From Bacteroidales bacterium UBA2712 (GTDB taxonomy: Bacteria > Bacteroidota > Bacteroidia > Bacteroidales > Paludibacteraceae): a DNA stretch of 64,000 nucleotides. A program made the translations under genes and the position numbers. The DNA is taken from NCBI GenBank assembly GCA_002354055.1, contig DEKW01000017.1, forward strand, positions 1 to 64,000, read 5' to 3'. Every line of letters begins with the position of its first letter. Within the stretch, counting starts at the first letter, position 1. Shown here in pieces: positions 51,037 through 59,320 of the stretch. The notes beneath the pieces were generated by a model that worked only from the letters and a program-made list of their open reading frames with translations, ran no database searches and was not told the origin of the DNA.

Positions 51037-51930
51037 TTATATCAGTATTCTCGTCTGGCGGCGGTACTCGGCATAGCCGGGCTTATTGGCAAGCTGGCGT
51101 TGCTCCATCAGAGGGATGGAGATGCCGAGGAAAAGGGCTGTCATGGCAATCGGGCCGAGAATAAACCAATCGATACCTCCAAAAGGCACATACATAATCC
51201 AAATACCCCACCAGAACAGGATCTCTCCGAAATAATTCGGATGGCGGCCGTGTTTCCATAATCCTACATTACATACTTCGCCGGGATGCGCCGCGCGGAA
51301 ATCATGGCTTTGCTTGTCGGCGATGAGTTGGATCGTCGGCGCTATAAGACAGATAACAAATCCCCAAAACAACAAGCCAAAGGAAACAGCCGAGGTGAAC
51401 TTAAATGACAAAGGATTTTCATAAAGTTTTAATCCCGGTAACATCGCCGCAAAGACGACGAGCGTCGGAACCATGTTCAGGCCGAAGAAATTAATCAGAT
51501 GAAAGAGCACCGGATGAAGCGAGCGGTACTTGGTATAACGCCAGTCCTCATGCCCTATGCCCTTGAAAGTGATGACCCAGTTGCGCGTCAACCGCCAGCC
51601 CCAATACCATGAGGCTATCAGAAGCAGAATCACCGGCAGCGACCAGACACCTGTATAAAATGCCCAAAGCAGAAAAGCCACCGGAGGGAAGACCGACCAA
51701 TAGGGATCATAAACGGACACATTCTCATACAAAAGCCCGAATGCCCAGACAATAATCGTGGCTACGACATCCGCCACAAAGAGGCTTAATAGAGGCTTAA
51801 CAGTAGCGCTATGGTCTAGGATTGGCCCGTTTTTCATCGCATAAAAGACCGTTATTGCCACGATTGTGGCAAGGAGATAAATGGCGGTAATGAGTGCCAC
51901 ACTTTTCCACTTGGAGTAAGATCGTTTCAT
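51037..51930 (-). CDS. DUF1295 membrane protein (methyltransferase/steroid-reductase-like)
   Basis: The 298-residue protein has about seven membrane helices and the DUF1295 signature, WKHGRHPNYFGEILFWWGIW, followed by EQRQLANKPGYAEYRRQT. This block resembles isoprenylcysteine carboxyl methyltransferases and 3-oxo-5-alpha-steroid 4-dehydrogenases. The actual substrate is unknown. ATG 51930 is used because the promoter on this strand (51954-51984) covers the more upstream in-frame start at 51984. Confidence 0.85.
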   Translation of the reverse strand: MKRSYSKWKSVALITAIYLLATIVAITVFYAMKNGPILDHSATVKPLLSLFVADVVATIIVWAFGLLYENVSVYDPYWSVFPPVAFLLWAFYTGVWSLPVILLLIASWYWGWRLTRNWVITFKGIGHEDWRYTKYRSLHPVLFHLINFFGLNMVPTLVVFAAMLPGLKLYENPLSFKFTSAVSFGLLFWGFVICLIAPTIQLIADKQSHDFRAAHPGEVCNVGLWKHGRHPNYFGEILFWWGIWIMYVPFGGIDWFILGPIAMTALFLGISIPLMEQRQLANKPGYAEYRRQTRILI

Positions 51931-51953
51931 ATGCCCAAAAATTAAATTTGCTG

Positions 51954-51984
51954 CAAAAGTAGTAAAAAATTTTGAGATGTGCAA
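51954..51984 (-). promoter_or_regulatory. Promoter of the DUF1295 gene
   Basis: On the minus strand, TTGC (51981-51984), a 19 bp spacer and TACTTTTG (51954-51961). It interlocks with the promoter of the polymerase gene on the other strand. Confidence 0.75.
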
Positions 51985-52001
51985 ATTTATTTGTACCTTT
52001 G
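51971..52001 (+). promoter_or_regulatory. Promoter of the UmuC-like gene
   Basis: TTTG 51971-51974, a 19 bp spacer and TACCTTTG 51994-52001. The -33 box of the opposing promoter (51981-51984) lies inside this spacer. The predicted leader is only about 15 nt. Confidence 0.75.
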
Positions 52002-52022
52002 CAGCGATTTTTGGATTAAAGC

Positions 52023-53279
52023 ATGTACATCCACCTGGATTGCAATAATTTCTTCGTGAGCTGCGAGCTGGTCTCGCGTCCGGAGTTAAAGGGTACGCCG
52101 GTAGTCGTAGCGAACAATAACGACAACAACGGCGGAATCATCCTTGCGCTCAATCAGGAAGCCAAAGCGGTGGGCCTGAAGAGAGGCAATCCGATTTTTC
52201 AGGTGACGAAGATCATCGAGCAAAACAAAGTGACGGTGATTGACGTGCATCATCAGCTCTATCACGACATCTCGCATCATATCATGGACGAAGTTCGCGA
52301 GACGGAGATGGTGCTCGATTTCGTGCAATACAGCGTGGATGAGTTCTTCGGGATGATGCCCGATGACGACCCCGTGCGGCTGCGCGAATATTTACAGAAA
52401 CTCAAAGACCTTATTCTTCGCGAAACGGATATTCCCGTTAGTTGTGGAGCAGGATTGAGTTATACGCTCGCCAAAACCGCCACTTGGTTCGCCAAGCACT
52501 ACCCTGCTTATCAGGGCATTTGTATCATGAGCAGCGACCAACGCGAGAAAGCTCTCTCAATGCTGGATATCAAGGATGTATGGGGCATCGGACGGCGGAG
52601 TTTCAAGCGGTTGGCGGAGTTAGGAATACAAACGGCGTTGGACTTTGCGAACCGGAAAGAGGCGTGGGTCAAACGGCTTTTCGGGGTGAACGGCGTGAGG
52701 ACTTGGAAGGAGTTGAACGGTGTTCCGGCGATTACGATAGCCAGCCATGACCGGCAGAAATCCATCATGTACAGCCGCACTTTTGCACACATGACGAGCA
52801 GCAAAGAGGTGTTGATGCGGGAGTTGAGCAATTATGCTTCTTCGGCAGCACGGAGGATGCGTGAGCAACAATCCCTTTGCCAGACGGTGACGCTCTTTCT
52901 GGCGACCAACCGTCATCGGCAGGATCTGGCGCAGTATTCCGCAGACGAGACTCTGCGTCTGAGCGCCGCGACGGATGACTCGACGCTGATCATCAAAGCC
53001 GTGGAGAAGCTCTTGGAGTCCCTCTTCCGGGAGAATTATCAGTACAAACAAGCAGGCGTCATTTTGGGACAGTTACAGAGCAACAAAAGTGTGCAACTGG
53101 ACTTGTTTGCAATAAACGACCTCGACGAGAAAGAACGCCACAAGCGGCTTATGCAGGCGATTGACGGCATTAACAAACGGTTCGGCAAGAACCATATTCA
53201 TTTTGCCATACAAGGCTCGGAAGCCGATTTCAGCGACCAGCCAGCTGGATTTATGAGACCCAAAATAGTTGAAAGTTGA
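52023..53279 (+). CDS. Y-family DNA polymerase (UmuC-like)
   Basis: The 418-residue protein is a translesion polymerase of the UmuC type. The metal-binding residues are Asp6 (MYIHLDCNNFFVSCE) and Asp106-Glu107 (YSVDEFF), with VVVANNNDNNGGIILALNQEAKAVGL as the finger region, helix-hairpin-helix DVWGIGRRSFKRL and a little-finger domain. Residues 358-362 (QLDLF) form a beta-clamp-binding motif. No umuD-like gene is adjacent, and no LexA box was recognised. The gene ends in a GTTGAAA tract that also supplies its stop codon. Confidence 0.92.
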   Translation: MYIHLDCNNFFVSCELVSRPELKGTPVVVANNNDNNGGIILALNQEAKAVGLKRGNPIFQVTKIIEQNKVTVIDVHHQLYHDISHHIMDEVRETEMVLDFVQYSVDEFFGMMPDDDPVRLREYLQKLKDLILRETDIPVSCGAGLSYTLAKTATWFAKHYPAYQGICIMSSDQREKALSMLDIKDVWGIGRRSFKRLAELGIQTALDFANRKEAWVKRLFGVNGVRTWKELNGVPAITIASHDRQKSIMYSRTFAHMTSSKEVLMRELSNYASSAARRMREQQSLCQTVTLFLATNRHRQDLAQYSADETLRLSAATDDSTLIIKAVEKLLESLFRENYQYKQAGVILGQLQSNKSVQLDLFAINDLDEKERHKRLMQAIDGINKRFGKNHIHFAIQGSEADFSDQPAGFMRPKIVES

Positions 53280-53288
53280 AAGTTGAAA
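53268..53288. repeat. Three perfect GTTGAAA heptamers
   Basis: Three identical 7 bp units cover the last codons and TGA stop of the polymerase gene and end 5 bp before the next ATG (53294). Confidence 0.9.
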
Positions 53289-53293
53289 AATAT

Positions 53294-54088
53294 ATGAAAA
53301 CTCACTTTGCATTAGTAACCGGCGCATCGTCGGGAATCGGATTAGAGTTCGCCAAGCAGTTAGCCCAACGCGGATATAACTTGCTGATTGTCAGCAACGT
53401 CCCTCAGATCAACGAAGCCGCAGAAGAGATCAAGAAGGGATTAGGGGATGAGAGGGTTAGCGGATTAGAGGTGATTCCGCTTGTCATGGACCTGAGCCGA
53501 CAATCTTCCGCGCGCGAACTATATGATTACACGCACGCGCAGGCGATAGAGGTCGAAGTGCTGGTCAATAACGCCGGCGTCTATCACGACCGCGACATCC
53601 TGGACGACAGTGAGGCTTTCACTTCGCTCATTCTCAACCTGCATATGTACACGCCGGCGATGCTGTGTTACCTGTTTGGGCAGGACATGAAGACCCGTCG
53701 GCACGGGTATATCCTCAACGTGTGCTCCGTGACGAGTAAGATCGTCGCGCAACGTCTGGGTACGTATGCCTCCACCAAAGCGTTCCTTTCCGCCTTCACG
53801 CGGTCACTGCATATCGAGTTGCACGAGTACGGCGTACATGTGACGGATGTGAGCCCGGGAGCGGTGGATACAGGGCTTTTCTCCATTCCGCAATGGGAGA
53901 CAAAAGCCGGCAAAGCCTTAGGCATCATCGCTTCGCCTCAGATGCTCGTTCGCAGAGCCCTGCGTGCGCTCTTTTGGGGATGCAGCAAAACAACAATACC
54001 CACCGTCTTCTGGCAGGTATTGTGCTTCATCATTCTGCTGATCCCCACGTGCGTATTGCGGTGGATTCGCAAGTTCGGCTGGTTTTAA
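53294..54088 (+). CDS. Short-chain dehydrogenase/reductase
   Basis: The 264-residue NAD(P)-binding protein has TGASSGIGLEFAKQL (cofactor glycine motif), NNAGV, a Ser in NVCSVTSK, and the catalytic YASTK. A hydrophobic C-terminal segment (VFWQVLCFIILLIPTCVLRW) suggests membrane attachment. The substrate is unknown. Residues about 48-61 (KGLGDERVSGLEVI), in the loop after the second helix, are encoded by a GGATTAG-type tract. ATG 53294 is chosen over an in-frame TTG at 53276 that lies inside the upstream repeat. The 3' end overlaps the converging SIMPL gene by 4 bp. Confidence 0.88.
   Translation: MKTHFALVTGASSGIGLEFAKQLAQRGYNLLIVSNVPQINEAAEEIKKGLGDERVSGLEVIPLVMDLSRQSSARELYDYTHAQAIEVEVLVNNAGVYHDRDILDDSEAFTSLILNLHMYTPAMLCYLFGQDMKTRRHGYILNVCSVTSKIVAQRLGTYASTKAFLSAFTRSLHIELHEYGVHVTDVSPGAVDTGLFSIPQWETKAGKALGIIASPQMLVRRALRALFWGCSKTTIPTVFWQVLCFIILLIPTCVLRWIRKFGWF
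53437..53476. repeat. GGATTAG 7/8 bp tract inside the SDR gene
   Basis: Five units related to GGGATTA, GAGGGTTA and GCGGATTA are translated in frame. The word is the complement of the CCCTAAT tracts at 186-223 and 827-860. Confidence 0.75.
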
Positions 54089-54774
54089 TCCAAGTAGTAG
54101 TCCACGGTCGTTACGACGCGTACGTGCTTGATCCAAGGCTGGTATTCATCGTTCTCGATGGAGAATTGGCCCTGGCTGGCACGACGGATGGAACCCAGCG
54201 AACACTGTGCATCATCGGCGAACTTCTGCGCTACGGCACGTGCGTTCTGCGTTGCCTCTTCGATCATCGCAGGCTTCAGCTCCGGCAGACCGTTATACTG
54301 ATAGTCCAAGTCCCATTTATTGGAGGTGACGATGATGCCCTCCTTGAGCAAGTCCGCCTCTTTGCCCTGGCTTGCTACCACCAGTTTGACCTTGTCGGTC
54401 GAGACGATGATGGACGTACGGAGCGTATATTTGTACTCCGGACGATGGTCACCGTAGTAGTTCTCCCAGTTGTTATCCACGGAGATGGTACCTTGACGCA
54501 GGTCGCTCTCCTCAAAACCCAAAGACAACAGATGTTGTTTTACTTTCTCAGAGACATTGCCGATCTGCTGATAGAGCGAGGGCAGGTCGTTGCCGTTCCA
54601 TCCGAAAGAGAGCGGCCAAACGGCATAATCCGCTTCCACCTCACGGGTACTCAGACCCTTCACCGACACCGCGCGGTCTTTATCCGCATACTTGCTGATA
54701 CCGCAGTAGATAAACAAGCCTCCGAGGCATAATCCCAGCGCAACTAATGCGCCCGCTAACATGTTATTTTTCAT
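54085..54774 (-). CDS. SIMPL-domain (DUF541) exported protein
   Basis: The 229-residue protein has an uncleaved-looking N-terminal hydrophobic segment (LAGALVALGLCLGGLFIYCG), then a SIMPL domain recognised by RAVSVKGLSTREVEADYAVWPLSF, a mid region with DLRQGTISVDNNWENYY, and AMIEEATQNARAVAQKFADDA toward the end. SIMPL proteins are periplasmic or membrane-anchored and of unclear function. It follows the receiver/PEP-synthase-like gene by 15 bp and may be co-transcribed with it. Confidence 0.85.
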   Translation of the reverse strand: MKNNMLAGALVALGLCLGGLFIYCGISKYADKDRAVSVKGLSTREVEADYAVWPLSFGWNGNDLPSLYQQIGNVSEKVKQHLLSLGFEESDLRQGTISVDNNWENYYGDHRPEYKYTLRTSIIVSTDKVKLVVASQGKEADLLKEGIIVTSNKWDLDYQYNGLPELKPAMIEEATQNARAVAQKFADDAQCSLGSIRRASQGQFSIENDEYQPWIKHVRVVTTVDYYLD

Positions 54775-54789
54775 AAATTTGTTATTTTG

Positions 54790-57741
54790 TTAAAACTTGA
54801 TTAGTGCTTTATTGGCAAATCCGTCGATATACATCTCCAGCGGTTGTTGGAGCCGCACATGGCGGACGAGATCGGTCTCTTCTATAGCCGGAATGGCGTC
54901 GAGGAGATCTTGGTTATAGGCGTCGGTCAGCGGCCTTGCCCATGGATCGACGTTGATGTAGCCGACATTGAATGAGGTCATATTCTGGAAGAAATGGCTG
55001 CCCTGAGACGGCTCGATACGGAAGTTCTCCAGCGAGCACTCGGCGATGGCTTTCGCTTCGCTGATATCGCCCCATTGAACGGGCACTCCGAGTGTCGGTA
55101 TCTGCGATCCCCAGCGGCCGTAACCGATGAGGAGGTATTGCTTGCCTTCCTGCCGCATCTTATTGTTCCACTCGCGCAGCGTAGCCGCCATTTCCTGTGT
55201 CCGAAGAACGTCAAACGCCTCTTTGCGGAGGTAGATGATGTCCGTCACGTCGTCGGTCTTACCTATACCGAGCGCGTTGCCCGAACGTAAGAAAGCGCCG
55301 TTTTCATCGACCTTTTCCCACTCCACCTTCGCCGTCAGACTGTCCGCTGAAATGGGACGAATCTGCAGTACATGGAAGATCTGCGGATCATGCTCGAGGT
55401 TCACCGCAAACTCTATCTCCACCGGCGTCTTGATCTCCTCGCGCGCGATATCTAACAGGCATTGGATGATCTCCGCCAAGGGGAAAGTGTTGAATTTGAG
55501 CTGCGGAGCGAAAGTGACGATACGCGGACCATCGGGATAACACGAATCGACGATGCGCATGTTCTCCCGGTCGTACGTCGAGGCGATGAGCTTGAGGGAC
55601 TCAAACTGACCACATTCGTGTATCGGAATACGCTCTAAGTTCACGGCGTCATCGATGGAAGTCTTGAATCGCTCGGGGCTGAGAGAGAGCGCCAACATCG
55701 ACTGCTGGGTCTCGCGCATGGCGAGATCGACCGTCGAGGTCTGCATCACGTTCTTCGGGTATTTGGGGCTGAAACGCAGCACTTGTTCGCCATCGACGAC
55801 GGCTTTACCCAGACCGTAAGCGATCTTGACGATACCGTCTTCGGGTTTCTCTTTGCCCACCGGGTAGAAATTGATGCTGCGCGCCACGCCGGAGATAACC
55901 GGAAAATAGTAATTTCCTTCGATTTCACCGCATACTTCCTGCAGCACGATCGCCATCTTCTCTTCTGATGGCACGTTGCCCGTGGAGATGATATAACCTC
56001 TCGAAGCGGCGAAATAGACGGACGCGTAAACGGATTTGATGGCCTTGGAGAGCATCCGCAGCTGCTGGTCTTCGTTCTCCGTATGCGGGATCATGTACGT
56101 GCTATAGACGCCTGCAAAAGGCTGATAATACGAGTCTTCGAGTTTGGAAGACGAACGAATGGCGAGCGGCCGTTTGGTAGCCCGGATAAAATGCCGGAGG
56201 GCTTCGCGGAGCTCCAAAGGCAGCGCAGACGCCACGAACTCCGAGAGGATCTCTTCATCGCTCAGATCGGCGTTGATGACGTATTGAAGACCGTTATCAT
56301 GGATGAACTGATCGAAGAAATCCGTGGTGAGGATCATCGTTCGCGGCACAAGGACGCGGATGTTCTCCCATCGGTCAAAGAGGTCATGTTTCTGCAGGAT
56401 ATGATTGAGGAACGCCAGCCCGCGTCCCTTGCCTCCCATCGGACCGTTGCCGCAACGGGAGAAATAGATCGTGCTGTTATAGGTCTTGGGCGAATAACGT
56501 GCTACGACGCCGAGCGCCTGATTGATACGGTAGTCGTGGATCAGACGGATATTGGTCTGGCGGATGTTCTCGATGTCCGCATCGCTATGGATACTGAGTT
56601 TCTGTACCTCGCGACCGATAGCAAACAAGCCGCGGGCAAAGAGCCATTTGGAGAGGTAGTTATTATCACTCAGACGGCGGAAAGCAGCCGATGAAATCGA
56701 GGATATGATACGTTCAAAGCCCTCCAGATCCGAGGCTCGGTCGATCTCTCTGCCGGTACGCGGGTCACGGGCGATGAAATCGCCGAAACCGAACTCCCGC
56801 TCGATATACTCGCTGACGTCCTGCGAGAGGGTCTTGGATTTCTTGACCACAAAGCCCACGTTCAGCTTTCTCGCGACAGAGCGCATCGACTCCTGCGAGG
56901 ATTGCATGAGGAAGGGCATCGTGGGGTTATCTTCGCGGATGAGTCGGCATAGATCGACACCGGCGTCGAGTTTCTCGGCGGATGAAGGCTCGCCTTTATG
57001 CACCACAAATCCTACATCGGAGATGACGCCGATGATGTTCGCCCCGTAGCGGTTGTAGAGCTCGACGGCTTCGTCGTAGCAGGTTGCCATCAGCACTTTC
57101 GGCCGGGCACGCTTGCGCAGGAGCTGCTGCTTCTCATTGAGCGCATCGCGGATGGCGATAGAGTTCTGCTGGAGAACGAGTTTGTAGAGCAAAGGCAGGT
57201 ACGTCGAGTAGTACCGCACGGAGTCCTCCACCAGCATGATTGCCCGTACGCCCTCGTCGAGGATATCGTGCTCGGCGTTGAGACGGTCCTCGATGAGCTT
57301 GATGATGGCGATAATGAGGTCGGTGGAGTTATTCCAGTTAAAGAGGTAATCGACCTTGCTCTTGTCCTGCTGCTCGAGGCGGCGGTGCACCTCTTTGCTG
57401 AAGGAGGAAAGAACGACTATCGGACATTCCGGGTATCGCTCTTTCGCCTCCGCAGCAAAATCCCACACTTCGCTTCCTCCGGCGCTATAGACGACCAGAA
57501 TGAGGTCGAACGGCAGTTTTTGGGACGCCTTGCGTTCGTCGATGATCGTTAACGCCTCGGGCGTCGTCTCTGCACGCGTGATTGACGGAGGATTGGAGAG
57601 GTTCAGCTCCGCATACTCCTGCGCGATCTGCACGTCGATACGGCCGTCCTCCTCGAGTGCAAAACTGTCGTAGTTGTTGCACACGAGCAGGATCCGCTTC
57701 ACGCGCCTCTCCATCAGCGATGTGTAGTTGTTGGTTTCCAT
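54790..57741 (-). CDS. Two receiver-like domains fused to a PEP-synthase ATP-binding domain
   Basis: The 983-residue protein has two response-regulator-like folds: residues about 15-150 (RVKRILLVCNNYDSFA; the usual acceptor Asp position reads LILVVYSAGG) and about 165-315 (AIMLVEDSVRYYSTYLPLL; a candidate acceptor Asp in GVISDVGFV). From about 400 to 800 it matches the N-terminal ATP-binding domain of PEP synthase/PPDK (AIRSSSKLEDSYYQPFAGVY). I find no phosphohistidine TSHAA motif and no C-terminal PEP/pyruvate barrel, so it is not a complete PEP synthase. It may be a signalling kinase-like protein. gdhA begins 1 bp upstream of it, so the two are probably co-transcribed. Confidence 0.8.
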   Translation of the reverse strand: METNNYTSLMERRVKRILLVCNNYDSFALEEDGRIDVQIAQEYAELNLSNPPSITRAETTPEALTIIDERKASQKLPFDLILVVYSAGGSEVWDFAAEAKERYPECPIVVLSSFSKEVHRRLEQQDKSKVDYLFNWNNSTDLIIAIIKLIEDRLNAEHDILDEGVRAIMLVEDSVRYYSTYLPLLYKLVLQQNSIAIRDALNEKQQLLRKRARPKVLMATCYDEAVELYNRYGANIIGVISDVGFVVHKGEPSSAEKLDAGVDLCRLIREDNPTMPFLMQSSQESMRSVARKLNVGFVVKKSKTLSQDVSEYIEREFGFGDFIARDPRTGREIDRASDLEGFERIISSISSAAFRRLSDNNYLSKWLFARGLFAIGREVQKLSIHSDADIENIRQTNIRLIHDYRINQALGVVARYSPKTYNSTIYFSRCGNGPMGGKGRGLAFLNHILQKHDLFDRWENIRVLVPRTMILTTDFFDQFIHDNGLQYVINADLSDEEILSEFVASALPLELREALRHFIRATKRPLAIRSSSKLEDSYYQPFAGVYSTYMIPHTENEDQQLRMLSKAIKSVYASVYFAASRGYIISTGNVPSEEKMAIVLQEVCGEIEGNYYFPVISGVARSINFYPVGKEKPEDGIVKIAYGLGKAVVDGEQVLRFSPKYPKNVMQTSTVDLAMRETQQSMLALSLSPERFKTSIDDAVNLERIPIHECGQFESLKLIASTYDRENMRIVDSCYPDGPRIVTFAPQLKFNTFPLAEIIQCLLDIAREEIKTPVEIEFAVNLEHDPQIFHVLQIRPISADSLTAKVEWEKVDENGAFLRSGNALGIGKTDDVTDIIYLRKEAFDVLRTQEMAATLREWNNKMRQEGKQYLLIGYGRWGSQIPTLGVPVQWGDISEAKAIAECSLENFRIEPSQGSHFFQNMTSFNVGYINVDPWARPLTDAYNQDLLDAIPAIEETDLVRHVRLQQPLEMYIDGFANKALIKF

Positions 57742-57742
57742 T

Positions 57743-59098
57743 TTATACTAAACCCTGCTCGACCATCGCATTGGCTACTTTCATGAAGCCGGCGATGTTG
57801 GCACCTTTGACGTAGTTGATATAGCCGTCCTCTTCGGTACCGTACTTGAGACAAGCTGCATGGATGTCCGCCATAATAGTACGGAGACGGGCGTCCACCT
57901 CCTCTGCCGTCCATTTGAGACGCATCGAGTTCTGGGTCATCTCCAGACCGGAAGTAGCTACGCCGCCGGCGTTGGATGCCTTACCCGGGCTGTAGAGGAT
58001 CTTCGCGCCCTGGAAGATAGCAATCGCTTCCGGTGTCGAAGGCATGTTCGCACCCTCGGTAACGCAGAAACATCCGTTTTTAACGAGGATTTCCGCGTCG
58101 GCTTTCTCGATCTCGTTCTGGGTAGCACACGGCATGGCGATGTCGCAAGGGATACGCCACGGACGTTCGTTCTCGAAGTATTTCGCCTGCGGGTACTTGG
58201 TCACGTACTCTTTGATACGTCCGCGGCGGACATTCTTGAGCTCGAAGATATAATTAAGTTTCTCTTCATTGAGACCTTCTTCGTCGTAGATAAAGCCGTT
58301 GGAATCGGACATAGTGAGCACTTTGGCACCCAGTCGCATGGCTTTCTGTGCGGCAAACTGCGCTACGTTTCCTGCTCCGGAGATGCAGACACGCTTGCCT
58401 TCGAAAGACTCACCGCGGGTAGCCAACATCGCTTCTGCGAAATAGCAAGCGCCGTAACCGGTAGCTTCCGGACGCATGAGCGAACCGCCCCACATCTGAC
58501 CTTTACCGGTCAGCGTACCGGTGAACTCGTCACGGAGTCTTTTGTATTGACCGAACATGAATCCGATCTCACGACCACCCACACCGATGTCACCGGCGGG
58601 AACGTCTGTATCTGCTCCGATATGACGTTGCAACTCGGTCATGAAACTCTGGCAGAAACGCATCACCTCAGCGTCGGATTTGCCACGCGGCGAGAAGTCC
58701 GAACCACCCTTGGCACCACCCATAGGAAGGGTCGTGAGGGCATTTTTGAACGTCTGCTCGAAAGCCAGGAACTTCATGATAGAGAGGTTCACGGAAGCAT
58801 GAAAACGGATACCGCCTTTGTACGGACCGATAGCGCTGTTCATCTGCACGCGGAAACCGCGGTTGATCTGCACTTCGCCCTGATCATCCATCCACGGAAC
58901 GCGGAACATAATCACACGTTCGGGCTCGACGATGCGCTCCATCACCTTCTGCTCGCGCAGATAGGGATACGCCATAATCATCGGAGCTACCGACTCTACA
59001 ACTTCTTTGACAGCCTGGTGAAACTCGTTCTCTCCTGGGTTTTTCTTGATGAGGTCCGCCATGAAAGCGTCCACATACGCTTGGGTTTGTTTGTCCAT
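57743..59098 (-). CDS. gdhA: NADP-type glutamate dehydrogenase
   Basis: GdhA interconverts 2-oxoglutarate plus ammonia and glutamate. The 451-residue hexameric-type enzyme has RVPWMDDQGEVQINRGFRVQ, the catalytic Lys block PMGGAKGGSDFSPRGKSD, DVPAGDIGVGGREIGFM, SGAGNVAQFAAQKAM and a C-terminal YINYVKGANIAGFMKVANAM. It starts at ATG 59098, about 57 nt downstream of the predicted transcription start. It draws on the same 2-oxoacid pool as KorAB and makes ammonia-derived glutamate for transamination. Confidence 0.97.
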   Translation of the reverse strand: MDKQTQAYVDAFMADLIKKNPGENEFHQAVKEVVESVAPMIMAYPYLREQKVMERIVEPERVIMFRVPWMDDQGEVQINRGFRVQMNSAIGPYKGGIRFHASVNLSIMKFLAFEQTFKNALTTLPMGGAKGGSDFSPRGKSDAEVMRFCQSFMTELQRHIGADTDVPAGDIGVGGREIGFMFGQYKRLRDEFTGTLTGKGQMWGGSLMRPEATGYGACYFAEAMLATRGESFEGKRVCISGAGNVAQFAAQKAMRLGAKVLTMSDSNGFIYDEEGLNEEKLNYIFELKNVRRGRIKEYVTKYPQAKYFENERPWRIPCDIAMPCATQNEIEKADAEILVKNGCFCVTEGANMPSTPEAIAIFQGAKILYSPGKASNAGGVATSGLEMTQNSMRLKWTAEEVDARLRTIMADIHAACLKYGTEEDGYINYVKGANIAGFMKVANAMVEQGLV

Positions 59099-59161
59099 TG
59101 TTGTACCTTAATTTTAAAATTTTAAGCAAATTTACCTTTTTCGGCAAATTAAAACCGACCG

Positions 59162-59192
59162 CAAAAGTACAAAAAAAATCCTATATACGCAA
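59162..59192 (-). promoter_or_regulatory. Promoter of gdhA
   Basis: On the minus strand, TTGC (59189-59192), a 19 bp spacer and TACTTTTG (59162-59169). It is divergent from the lysS promoter 38 bp away. Confidence 0.78.
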
Positions 59193-59229
59193 GCGCGCAA
59201 ACATTTTTTTTAAATTTATGTGGAAAAAT

Positions 59230-59260
59230 TTGCATATGTGACAAAAAAGTTGTAACTTTG
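59230..59260 (+). promoter_or_regulatory. Promoter of lysS-gpsA-pgi
   Basis: TTGC 59230-59233, a 19 bp spacer and TAACTTTG 59253-59260. It overlaps an in-frame TTG upstream of lysS and so fixes the lysS start at ATG 59321. Confidence 0.8.
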
Positions 59261-59320
59261 CACCGTCATTTATATTTTGCGTTAATAGCGCCCTATACGT
59301 CAATAAAAAAACAACAATAT

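Noticed and set aside
57860..59125. 421-codon open frame on the plus strand
   Set aside because: It is antisense to gdhA and has the His/Arg/Thr-rich composition of a shadow frame.
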